From positions 19,299-83,298 of the forward strand of contig CAZEVY010000014.1 in assembly GCA_964515555.1 (NCBI GenBank): 64,000 nucleotides of DNA, in the 5' to 3' direction. The position numbers were made by a program, and so were the translations under genes. Origin of the DNA: CAZEVY01 sp964515555. GTDB taxonomy: Bacteria; Acidobacteriota; Terriglobia; Bryobacterales; Bryobacteraceae. Of the stretch, positions 37,284 to 44,998 are shown piece after piece (position 1 is the first letter of the stretch; every line of letters starts with the position of its first letter). The notes under the pieces are model-generated. The model searched no databases. It was not told the DNA's origin and saw only the letters and a list, made by a program, of their open reading frames with translations.

Positions 37284-40274
37284 TCAGCGCACGGGAATCC
37301 GCGCGGCGTTGGCGTTTACGCCCGACTGCCGCACGACGAAATCGCGCACGCCCGGCTCGACATCGGCGGGGACCTCCACGTTGATCTGATAGAGTCCCGC
37401 GAACCCCGGCGTGAGTCCCGCGAACAGCACCCGCGCCGCGCGGCCACCGATCGTCACTTCCGGCAGCGCCACGACGCGCGCCGGCGGATCGCCCGGCGAC
37501 AGCGCTCCGGAGGCGACCGGCGGGACGGTCGCGCCCAGTCCGATGAGGTACACAACGATCACGCGCCCGCGCTCCGCCGGATTCGCCGCGTCCACCAGCC
37601 GGAACTCCTGGTCCTGCGCGATCACGTCGCCGCCGGCCGACGCCAGCAGTCCCGGCTGTGCCGCCGCGATCAGGACCGGCTGCGGGACGCTGTAAGCGGT
37701 CCCCGAACGCACCACGAGCACGTACTGCTGGCCCGCGCGCAGCTCGTAGGGCAACTGCACGTTCACTTGGTTCGGGCTGAGATAGTAGAGCGGCGCTCGC
37801 AGTCCGCCGATCACGACGAGCAGATCGGCGAAGGACGTCGGCAGCCGTCCTCCTTCGACCGGTGTCTCGACCGGGCGCGCTCCCAGGTCGAATCCGTAGA
37901 TGGAGGCGATGATGCCGGGCGCGAGCGGAGCGCCCGCGCGCGGAAACAGGTTGCTGATCACGCCGCCCGCGGCGACGATGGGCGAGAGGTTCGCGCGCAC
38001 CCCGCCCAACAGCTCGATCGACTGCGAGAGATTGCCGGCGAAGATGTCGGCGGTGAGGCCCACGGCGGCGGCCGCGCCGCGCGGAGTCCAGGTCCCGGCG
38101 TAGTTGCCGTTGGCGAGATTGTTGAGCGCGATGGGTGGGTCTCCGTTGTTGAAGCTGACGATGACGTTGGCCGCCGTCACGAGATTGCCGCAGTCGTCGA
38201 TGACGCGGACGTTGAGCGGAGTCGGCCAGGCGGCGACGGTCGCAAAGTTGCTGACCAGGCCGGTGTGCGTGGCCGAGAGGATCGACGGGACGCAATCGGC
38301 GCGGCGCAGCGCGGACGACTCGGCGTTGAGGGGCGCCGGCGCGCGCACTATAAGGGTCGCGTTGACGGCGCGGAGATCGGAGCTGCCGGCGGCGTTGACG
38401 ATGGTGGTCACTTCGCCGCGATAAACTCCGGGCGCGAGCGTACCGGATACTGCGCTCGCGGCGACCACGGCGGGCACGGCGGTCGACGTGTTCCCCGAAG
38501 CGGGCGCGACGCGCAGCCAGTTGCCTCCGGTGAATGTCTGCGCCGAGACCTGGTACGGAACCGGAGTCGCGCTGCTGGCGAACACGGTGATGTTCTGCGG
38601 ACCGCCCGCACCGCCGGGGTCGACCACGAAGGTGATGCCCGAGGGCGACGGCGTTCCGAGCGCGCTGCTGTTTGGATCGAACACGCGCAGCGTGACGGTG
38701 AAGAGCTGCGGCGAGTTGGCTGCCTCGGGCGAGTCCACCTCGAGCAGCGCGTAGTAGGCGCCTGCGGCGAGCGCGGCCGTATCGACGCGGATGGGAATCG
38801 AACCAGCGGCCACGGCAGTCGACGCGCCGCTGGTGGCACCGAGCAGCAGCCACCCCGCTTCCTGCGCGTTGACGGCGCGCACCGTCCAGGTGAGCCGCCC
38901 GTCGCCGGTGTTCAGCACAGCGATGTTGCGGTTGATCGAGGCGCCCGCGCCTTGCCGGGCGTCGAACTGGAATCCGGAGGGATTCAGCGCCAGCACCGGA
39001 CCGGAGGCGAGCACCAGCAGCGACACAGCCACGCTCGCGTTGCCGATCGGCGTGCGGATGCCTACGGAGGCGACGTAAGCGTCGGGGCGCAGCGCGGCGA
39101 GGTCGGGCCGCACGCGCACGCGGCAGTCGGCGAGCGAGGCGTCGACGGTCGCGCTGAGCCAGGGGACGTCGGCGGACGCCGTCACCTGCGCGCAGGCGAG
39201 TCCGCCCGACCCGGCGTTGCGTACGACGATCACCGCCTCGGGCGCTGCGAAGCCGGTTCTCCCCGTGAGGCGAACCTCGGCGGGTGCGACGGCGAGAGCC
39301 GCGGCCCGCGACTCGACGACGATCGTGATGGGAATCTGCGCCAGAATTACAGCGACAAAGGCGCCGCGCGCGCGCACGGTCAATTGCGCTGTGTACGTTC
39401 CCGGCGCGATCTGCGGATTGTTGAACGAGACGACGAATCGCGCCGGCGTGAAGGGCGTCGACGGCGACACCGTGAGTCCGGCGGGAGGCGGTCCGCCGCC
39501 GGGCGCGGCTTCAATCACCGCGCTGAGCTCCTGGGCGAAGCCGTCGGTCGAGACCGCCACCACGGACTGCGACGAGGGCGGCGCTCCACCGGCGACGGCG
39601 CGAAAGGTCAGGCTGTCCGTGGAAACCCGGACCGACGAAGGCGTCGGAGGGGGCCGCAACACCAGCGACCAGTTGTCGATCCCGCTTGTGCCTGTGTAGA
39701 GGAATTGCGACGTCACGGCTCGCAAAAAGCCGAAGCTGATCTCCTTGCCCGCGACTGAGAAGTCCGGATGCGCGGTAGTGTCGATGAGATCGGAGGAGGA
39801 GAGCAGGGAGAAGTCGTCGGCTTTCAGGCCCGTGAGCTCCCGACGCGTCCAGTTGGCGAAGTTGAACGCCTGGCCGAAGGCGCGAACGTAGATCCTGCCG
39901 TCCTGCCTCAGCGCGACGCCGATGCCAGTTGCGGTTGTATGTCGGGCGTCTTCCGAATAATCGAGAGAATCGATGGGGGCATTGCCGGGCGCTCCGGGGT
40001 TGTACCTCGCCGACGGGCTTTCGCAGAACGCCCAGGCGGTGGTGAAAGAAACGCCGCCGGTCCCGTTCGACTGGAGGCGTACCTCAAGATAAGCCCCGGG
40101 ATTCCCGCCGGCGGGCTGTCGTGTCGCGGTCACCGCGCCACCCAACTGGCCGAGGATCGCGGAACACTGCCAACCGGTGAAGTCGCCGTCCTGGAAAGTG
40201 CGGGGCTGCGCCCATAGGCCCGCGATCGGGAGACCCGCAAGTACTGTCGTGAGTACAGCGCGCGCGTACAACAA
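37284..40274 (-). CDS. secreted BACON-repeat/LamG-like protein with TIGR03437 domain
   Basis: A 996-residue exported protein starting at a TTG (40274, or the next TTG codon) with a signal peptide ending at GLWAQ. Residues 24-210 resemble a laminin-G/DUF1080-like jelly roll. They are followed by three or four BACON-like Ig modules with repeated phrases such as VPWLSATVDAS and GNWLRVAPASG. An Ig-like module (about 640-745) and a TIGR03437-type C-terminal domain (PLAPGIIASIYGFDLG onward) complete it. No catalytic motif was seen; binding of glycans or host/soil polymers is a family-level guess. Its end is 4 bases from the convergent end of metzincin copy 4. Confidence 0.78.
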   Translation of the reverse strand: MLYARAVLTTVLAGLPIAGLWAQPRTFQDGDFTGWQCSAILGQLGGAVTATRQPAGGNPGAYLEVRLQSNGTGGVSFTTAWAFCESPSARYNPGAPGNAPIDSLDYSEDARHTTATGIGVALRQDGRIYVRAFGQAFNFANWTRRELTGLKADDFSLLSSSDLIDTTAHPDFSVAGKEISFGFLRAVTSQFLYTGTSGIDNWSLVLRPPPTPSSVRVSTDSLTFRAVAGGAPPSSQSVVAVSTDGFAQELSAVIEAAPGGGPPPAGLTVSPSTPFTPARFVVSFNNPQIAPGTYTAQLTVRARGAFVAVILAQIPITIVVESRAAALAVAPAEVRLTGRTGFAAPEAVIVVRNAGSGGLACAQVTASADVPWLSATVDASLADCRVRVRPDLAALRPDAYVASVGIRTPIGNASVAVSLLVLASGPVLALNPSGFQFDARQGAGASINRNIAVLNTGDGRLTWTVRAVNAQEAGWLLLGATSGASTAVAAGSIPIRVDTAALAAGAYYALLEVDSPEAANSPQLFTVTLRVFDPNSSALGTPSPSGITFVVDPGGAGGPQNITVFASSATPVPYQVSAQTFTGGNWLRVAPASGNTSTAVPAVVAASAVSGTLAPGVYRGEVTTIVNAAGSSDLRAVNATLIVRAPAPLNAESSALRRADCVPSILSATHTGLVSNFATVAAWPTPLNVRVIDDCGNLVTAANVIVSFNNGDPPIALNNLANGNYAGTWTPRGAAAAVGLTADIFAGNLSQSIELLGGVRANLSPIVAAGGVISNLFPRAGAPLAPGIIASIYGFDLGARPVETPVEGGRLPTSFADLLVVIGGLRAPLYYLSPNQVNVQLPYELRAGQQYVLVVRSGTAYSVPQPVLIAAAQPGLLASAGGDVIAQDQEFRLVDAANPAERGRVIVVYLIGLGATVPPVASGALSPGDPPARVVALPEVTIGGRAARVLFAGLTPGFAGLYQINVEVPADVEPGVRDFVVRQSGVNANAARIPVR

Positions 40275-40314
40275 GGTTCGACACTCATCATATCCGACTC
40301 ACCGCAACTCGCCA

Positions 40315-40320
40315 TATAAT
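40315..40320 (+). promoter_or_regulatory. -10 element before the hydroxy-acid oxidase gene
   Basis: A perfect TATAAT lies 10 bases upstream of the ATG at 40331, in the 56-base gap between divergent genes. No good -35 is visible. The transcript would be nearly leaderless, as at 6718-6723. Confidence 0.35.
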
Positions 40321-40330
40321 CAAATCCGCC

Positions 40331-41497
40331 ATGACCACACGACGCCAGGCGCTCCGCGGTCTGCTGGGCTGGGCCTCCGCATCGCCCCTATATCCTTTTC
40401 AGGACGCCGACCCGCTCTTCGGTCCCGTCAATGTGATGGAGTTCGCGCCGCTCGCCAAGACGAAGCTCGATCCGCTCGCCTGGGACTACCTTGAAGGGGG
40501 CAGCGAGGACGAAGTCTCGCTACGTGACAACCGCGAGGCGTTCAACAAGATCATCCTGAGGCCGCGAGCGCTGGTCGACACGCAGAAGATCGACCTCTCC
40601 TGCGATTTGTTGGGCATGAAGCTCGACTACCCGATCTTTCTCGACCCGGCCGGCGGCAAGAACTGCTTCCATCGCGGCGGCGAACTGGCCGTGGCGCGCG
40701 CGGCGGCGAAGATGAAGGCGCTGCACATCACCAACGGCGGCATCGACGACCTCGTCGAATCCGGCGCGGGGCCGAAGTGGTGGCAGGTAACGACGGGCGG
40801 CGAGTTGGGCGACGCGAGCAGGGTGCGTCGCTTCGTCTCGCGCCTGGAACAGCAGGGCTGCTCGGCGATCTGCTTCACGGTGGACATCATGCACGTGTCG
40901 CATCGCGAGCGCGACATTCGCAACCGGTTGGAGCGCGTCTGGTGCGAATCGGGAATGCCGCCGCGCGACGCGCAGGGACGTCTGCCGGAGGCGAAGAACC
41001 CGTGGCGCGCGGGCGTCTACCCGTCGCGCGCGACGCCGCCGCCGACGTGGCGCACGCTCGAGACGCTGCGTTCGATGACCAAACTGCCGATCGTGCTGAA
41101 GGGCATCCTGACGGCCGAGGATACCCATCTCGCGGTGAAGCACGGCGCCGCGGCGGTGATGGTGTCGAACCACGGCGCCAGGCAGCTCGATCACGTCGGC
41201 GGGACCATCGAGGCGCTCCCGGAATGCGTCGCCGCCGCCGCCGGGCGCATTCCGGTGCTGATCGACGGAGGGTTTCGCCGGGGCACGGATATACTGAAGG
41301 CGCTGGCGCTGGGCGCCAAAGCGGTGGGCGTCGCGCGGCCGTATCTCTACGGGCTGGCGGCGTTCGGCGAGCGCGGCGTGGAGCGCGTGATCGAGCTGCT
41401 GCGCACGGAGCTGGCGCTCGACATGGGACTGGCCGGGGTTCCGAATCTCGCGGCGGTGGATCGGAGCCTGGTGCGGATTCGTGGGGAGGCGAGATGA
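40331..41497 (+). CDS. FMN-dependent alpha-hydroxy-acid oxidase homologue, Tat-exported
   Basis: A 388-residue TIM-barrel flavoprotein of the glycolate/lactate oxidase family. It has a twin-Arg leader (TTRRQALRGLLGWASA), Tyr53 in LAWDYLEGGSED, FTVDIMHVSHRERDIRNR, Lys257 in VLKGIL and the active-site SNHGARQLD (His281, Arg284). Two features are unusual. The FMN/substrate strand that normally reads QLY is QVT here (Thr154 replaces the substrate-contacting Tyr), and the usual Ser-rich phosphate strand is replaced by LHITNGG. The substrate is therefore probably not simple glycolate or lactate. The stop overlaps the ATG of the propeller gene (ATGA). Confidence 0.85.
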   Translation: MTTRRQALRGLLGWASASPLYPFQDADPLFGPVNVMEFAPLAKTKLDPLAWDYLEGGSEDEVSLRDNREAFNKIILRPRALVDTQKIDLSCDLLGMKLDYPIFLDPAGGKNCFHRGGELAVARAAAKMKALHITNGGIDDLVESGAGPKWWQVTTGGELGDASRVRRFVSRLEQQGCSAICFTVDIMHVSHRERDIRNRLERVWCESGMPPRDAQGRLPEAKNPWRAGVYPSRATPPPTWRTLETLRSMTKLPIVLKGILTAEDTHLAVKHGAAAVMVSNHGARQLDHVGGTIEALPECVAAAAGRIPVLIDGGFRRGTDILKALALGAKAVGVARPYLYGLAAFGERGVERVIELLRTELALDMGLAGVPNLAAVDRSLVRIRGEAR

Positions 41498-42288
41498 TCG
41501 GTCGACGTGAGTTTCTTTGGGGCTCGGGCGCGGCGCTGCTCGCGCGGGCGCAGCCTTCCGAGAAAGACCCTCCGGCGCGGCGGGCGCGCGTCGTGCCGCT
41601 GTTCCGCTCGCCGGACGGGAATCCAAACGCGCTCGAAACGACGCGCGAGGGACTGTGGATCGGCGAGCAGGGCACCGACGCCGCCTACCTGGTCGATTGG
41701 TCCGGCAAGGTGCTGCGCAAGGTGGAAACGGAGTCGTCGAACACCAGCGGCATCGCCTTCGGCGGTGGATTCCTGTGGATGGGGTCGAATGGCCACACAC
41801 GCTGGCGCGCGCCGAAGCCGACGGATTCTCCGCAGGGCCGCGGCGAAATTCTCAAGGTGGACCCGGAAACGGGGAAAACGGTCGGGCGCTACCCGGAGCC
41901 GGGCGGCGGCGGTGTGCACGGCCTGGAGTTCGCCGGCGGCACGCTGTGGTCGACATCGTTAAAGATTCAGAAGCTGTCGCAGATCGATCCCAAGACGTTT
42001 CGCGTGGTGCACCAGATTCCCGTGAAGCTGGGACGCGCGCATGGACTCGCCTGGGCGGCGCCCAAGGCGATCTGGTGCATGCACTCGACCGAGCGCGCGA
42101 TTCACAAGCTCGACGCGCGCGACGGGCGGCTGCTGGAGGCGATTCAACTCACGCCCGACGATCCCGATCCGCACGGCATGTGCCTGCGCGACGGCAAGCT
42201 GTACTATTGCGACGCCGGGATCGGACCGGACGGAAAGAGCAATCGCAGCCGCTGGGCCGGCCACGTCTGCCGCGTCGATCCGCTCTAA
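41494..42288 (+). CDS. Tat-exported glutamine-cyclotransferase/SMP-30-like propeller protein
   Basis: A 264-residue protein with a short twin-Arg leader (MIGRREFLWGSGAALLA). Repeated propeller strands such as EGLWIGEQGTDAAYLVD, GEILKVDPETGKTVGRYPEPG and HKLDARDGRLLEAI follow. This resembles the five-bladed glutamine cyclotransferase or the YVTN/SMP-30 type of beta-propeller. No catalytic set can be assigned. It is translationally coupled to the hydroxy-acid oxidase homologue, and both carry Tat leaders, suggesting they act together in the periplasm. The 97 bases to the shell-protein gene contain a GC palindrome. Confidence 0.7.
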   Translation: MIGRREFLWGSGAALLARAQPSEKDPPARRARVVPLFRSPDGNPNALETTREGLWIGEQGTDAAYLVDWSGKVLRKVETESSNTSGIAFGGGFLWMGSNGHTRWRAPKPTDSPQGRGEILKVDPETGKTVGRYPEPGGGGVHGLEFAGGTLWSTSLKIQKLSQIDPKTFRVVHQIPVKLGRAHGLAWAAPKAIWCMHSTERAIHKLDARDGRLLEAIQLTPDDPDPHGMCLRDGKLYYCDAGIGPDGKSNRSRWAGHVCRVDPL

Positions 42289-42358
42289 GCTGTGTCGGCT
42301 GGAGAGCGGATCGACCGCACGCCGCCACGCGCCGCGGATATGCTACCGTGAGTGTTTC

Positions 42359-42372
42359 GCGGCCCGGGCCGC
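42359..42372. repeat. 14-bp perfect palindrome before the shell-protein gene
   Basis: GCGGCCCGGGCCGC lies 4 bases upstream of the AGGAGG ribosome-binding site (42377-42382) of the microcompartment shell gene. With no T-run and self-complementary halves without a loop, it is not a classic terminator. An operator, or a structure that limits initiation, are possible roles. Confidence 0.5.
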
Positions 42373-42385
42373 GCACAGGAGGATT

Positions 42386-42679
42386 ATGGAAGCCCTCGGC
42401 ATGGTGGAGACAAAGGGCCTAGTCGGCGCCATCGAAGCGGCCGACGCCATGGTGAAGACCGCCAATGTCGTCCTGACGGGCAAGGAGTTCATCGGCGCCG
42501 GCTACGTGACCGTCACGGTGCGCGGCGACGTCGGCGCGGTCAAGGCGGCGACGGACGCGGGGGCGGCGGCGGCGCGGCGCGTCGGCGAGCTCGTCAGCGT
42601 GCACGTGATTCCGAACCCGCACGAGGAAGTCGAAAAAGTCCTGCCCGGCGCGAAAAAGGGCGACAAGCCGCTCGGATAG
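42386..42679 (+). CDS. bacterial microcompartment shell protein (BMC-H, EutM/PduA type)
   Basis: This 97-residue single BMC domain forms hexamers that tile the facets of bacterial microcompartments. MEALGMVETKGLVGAIEAAD is the standard N-terminus, and VTVRGDVGAVKAATDAG is the helix contacting neighbours. The pore loop reads IGAGY (residues 36-40), small and neutral, in place of the PduA IGSGL. AGGAGG precedes the ATG by 3 bases. It is followed after 30 bases by an acylating aldehyde dehydrogenase. No pentameric vertex protein (BMC-P), BMC-T or PduL is in the window, so the shell must be completed elsewhere if one is built. Confidence 0.95.
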   Translation: MEALGMVETKGLVGAIEAADAMVKTANVVLTGKEFIGAGYVTVTVRGDVGAVKAATDAGAAAARRVGELVSVHVIPNPHEEVEKVLPGAKKGDKPLG

Positions 42680-42709
42680 CGCGCGCGGCGCCCCGGCGCT
42701 CCCGAAGCC

Positions 42710-44479
42710 ATGCTTCACGATCAGGACCTGCTTTCCATTCAGGAAACGCGCTCCAAGGTTCAGCTCGCCTGGGAAGCCGCGGCCGGGTACCGCGCGTTCA
42801 ACCAGGAGCAGGCCGACGCCATCGTCGAGCGCATGGCGGCGGTGGCGCGCGAGCACGCCCAGGCGCTGGCCGACATGGCGGTCGAGGAGACCGGCTACGG
42901 CAACGCCCGCGACAAGTACGCCAAGAACATGCTGGCCGCCGACGTCCTGTGCCGCGCCATGCGCGGGATGAAGACCATCGGCGTGCTGCGCGAAGTTCCC
43001 CAGGACAAGGTGGTCGAGATCGGCGTGCCGGTCGGCGTCGTTGCCGCCATTCTGCCGACCACGAATCCCACCTCCACGGCGATTTATAAGGTTCTCATCG
43101 CGCTCAAGTCCGGCAACGCCATCGTGCTCAGCCCGCACCCGCGCGCGAAGAACTGCACCTGCGCAACGGCCGACCTGCTCTATCGCGCCGCGCTCGAAGC
43201 CGGCGCGCCGGAGAACGTCATCCAGTGCGTAACGAACCCGACCATCGAGGCGACCAACGCCCTCATGCGGCACGAGCGCACGGGCGTGATTCTCTCGACC
43301 GGCGGCCACGGCATCGTCAAGGCGGCTTATTCGTCGGGTAAGCCTGCCTTCGGCGTCGGACCCGGCAACGTGCCGGTCTACATCGAGGCGTCGGCCGAGG
43401 TGTCGGCGTCGGTGGCGAGCGTCGTCAGCGGGAAATCGTTCGACTACGGGACCGTGTGCTCGAGCGAGCAGGCCATCGTGATCACCGCCGATAAGCGCGA
43501 AGCGGTGCTGACCGCGCTCCGGTCCAACCATGCCCATGTCTGCGACGAAAAGCAGGCGGCGGCGCTGGCGAAGCTGCTGCTCACGCCGAACTTCACGGTG
43601 AATCCGAAGTGCGTCGGCCAGTCGCCCGTGAAGATCGCGCAGATGGCGGGATTCGAGGTCCCCGCCGATACGTCGATTCTCGCTGTGGAGGTGGCGGGCG
43701 TCGGCAGGCAGCATCCGCTCTCGGCCGAGAAGCTCTCGCCGGTGCTGGCGCTGATGTTTGTCGCCGATCACGAGGCGGCGCTCAAGACTTGCGAAGCCAT
43801 CCTGCGCTTCGGCGGGCTGGGCCACACCTGCGTGATCTACTCGAAGGACGACGCGCGCATTCGCGAATACGGGATGCGCATGCCAGCGTTTCGCGTGCTC
43901 GTCAACACGCCCTCGCCGCAGGGATCGGTGGGAATCACCACCGGGGTGTTTCCGTCGATGACGCTGGGCTGCGGAGCGATCGCCGGCAACATCACCAGCG
44001 ACAACATCGGGCCGATGCACCTGATCAACGTGAAGCGCCTGGCGTACCGGGTCGACCGCGGCGCTTCCGCGCCTTCTCCCGCGCCCGCCGCGGCTACGGC
44101 GACGCCGGCCCAGGCGGTGACCGCAACCGTGCGTCCTACAGTCGCCGCCGCCGTGGAACGGTATCTTGCGCAACGCGGCTTCGCCGGCAATCCGCGTCCG
44201 GCAGCGAATGTGGAATCCGTCGTCGACCGGTTCCTCGCGGCCCGAAGCGGCGGGACTTCCCCGCCCCCGGCGCCGTCCTGCGCGGCTCCCGCAAGCGCCC
44301 CGGCGTCGCCGGCCGCGCCCGCGCCCGCGGTCCACGTCGTGGACTTCGTCTGCGAGAACGACGTGCGCGCGGCGGTCGCCTCCCAGCGCAAGATCTACAT
44401 CGGACCGAAGACCATCGTCACGCCTTCGGCGCGCGAACTTGGCGCGCAGCATGACATCCTGGTGGAGGCAGCGCGATGA
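42710..44479 (+). CDS. acylating aldehyde dehydrogenase, microcompartment type, with C-terminal extension
   Basis: Residues 1-460 match the EutE/PduP CoA-acylating aldehyde dehydrogenases: NAD-binding ILPTTNPTSTAIYK, catalytic Cys250 in DYGTVCSSEQ, and LGCGAIAGNITSDNIGPMHL near the end of the domain. These convert an aldehyde plus CoA and NAD to acyl-CoA. The protein is about 120 residues longer than EutE. A Pro/Ala linker carries two short amphipathic helices (about 477-489, VAAAVERYLAQR, and 501-512, VESVVDRFLAAR) like encapsulation peptides. A small C-terminal segment (541-589) contains KIYIGPKTIVTPSAREL and is of unrecognised family. It overlaps the next gene by ATGA. Confidence 0.93.
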   Translation: MLHDQDLLSIQETRSKVQLAWEAAAGYRAFNQEQADAIVERMAAVAREHAQALADMAVEETGYGNARDKYAKNMLAADVLCRAMRGMKTIGVLREVPQDKVVEIGVPVGVVAAILPTTNPTSTAIYKVLIALKSGNAIVLSPHPRAKNCTCATADLLYRAALEAGAPENVIQCVTNPTIEATNALMRHERTGVILSTGGHGIVKAAYSSGKPAFGVGPGNVPVYIEASAEVSASVASVVSGKSFDYGTVCSSEQAIVITADKREAVLTALRSNHAHVCDEKQAAALAKLLLTPNFTVNPKCVGQSPVKIAQMAGFEVPADTSILAVEVAGVGRQHPLSAEKLSPVLALMFVADHEAALKTCEAILRFGGLGHTCVIYSKDDARIREYGMRMPAFRVLVNTPSPQGSVGITTGVFPSMTLGCGAIAGNITSDNIGPMHLINVKRLAYRVDRGASAPSPAPAAATATPAQAVTATVRPTVAAAVERYLAQRGFAGNPRPAANVESVVDRFLAARSGGTSPPPAPSCAAPASAPASPAAPAPAVHVVDFVCENDVRAAVASQRKIYIGPKTIVTPSARELGAQHDILVEAAR

Positions 44480-44994
44480 GCAAACCCCGCAACGACCTGG
44501 CTGTTCTCAAGGACGAGATCCTGGCCTATCTCGGCTCCCACAACTTCACGGTGTTCCACGGCGAGCCGCGGACCGCCGACAAAGGCATCCGCAGGATCGC
44601 CTGGGACGCCGAACAGTATCCGGATTTCCGTCAGTTCCTCGAAGTCGCGCGCCAGGCCGAGGTCAAGATCGTTCACCTCGCTCACCAGCCACTCTCGGAA
44701 GAGGTGATCGAAGCGGTCGCCGACGACATCGAAGCCACCGGTCTCCCCGAGGAGGAGCAGGACGAGCTGCGGGAGCGGCTCGACCATGCGCGTCCCTTCA
44801 CGGGTTTCCTTTGCGTCGTCGAACTCTCCTTCGATCACGGGGACCGGGTGTACACGCTCACGGTGCATCCGCCCTGGTTCTCGGAGTTTCTCGCGGTCGC
44901 CCGGGAAGTTACCAACGCCCTCGGCGCCTTTGACGACGACGACGAGGACGACGGCGACACCATGGAGCCGATGGGCTACTACTCCAAGAACTGA
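44476..44994 (+). CDS. hypothetical acidic protein coupled to the aldehyde dehydrogenase
   Basis: A 172-residue, soluble-looking protein that I do not recognise. It starts with a helical segment (LAVLKDEILAYLGSHNF). It then has HGEPRTADKGIRRIAWD and a middle EEVIEAVADDIEATGLPEEEQDEL helix that is rich in Glu. The tail is strongly acidic (DDDDEDDGD) and ends MEPMGYYSKN. There are no Cys residues apart from one and no obvious catalytic motif. The ATG overlaps the dehydrogenase stop, and recJ starts 4 bases after its stop. It could be a cargo adaptor of the microcompartment or a recJ partner; neither is shown. Confidence 0.7.
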   Translation: MSKPRNDLAVLKDEILAYLGSHNFTVFHGEPRTADKGIRRIAWDAEQYPDFRQFLEVARQAEVKIVHLAHQPLSEEVIEAVADDIEATGLPEEEQDELRERLDHARPFTGFLCVVELSFDHGDRVYTLTVHPPWFSEFLAVAREVTNALGAFDDDDEDDGDTMEPMGYYSKN

Positions 44995-44998
44995 GCCG

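Noticed and set aside
37767..39758. 663-codon plus-strand frame opposite the BACON/LamG-like gene
   Set aside because: Gly/Arg/Asp-rich shadow without motifs; the minus-strand protein has a signal peptide and repeated modules.
42359..42372. GC palindrome as a rho-independent terminator
   Set aside because: No loop of usual size and no following T-run; it lies directly before a ribosome-binding site.
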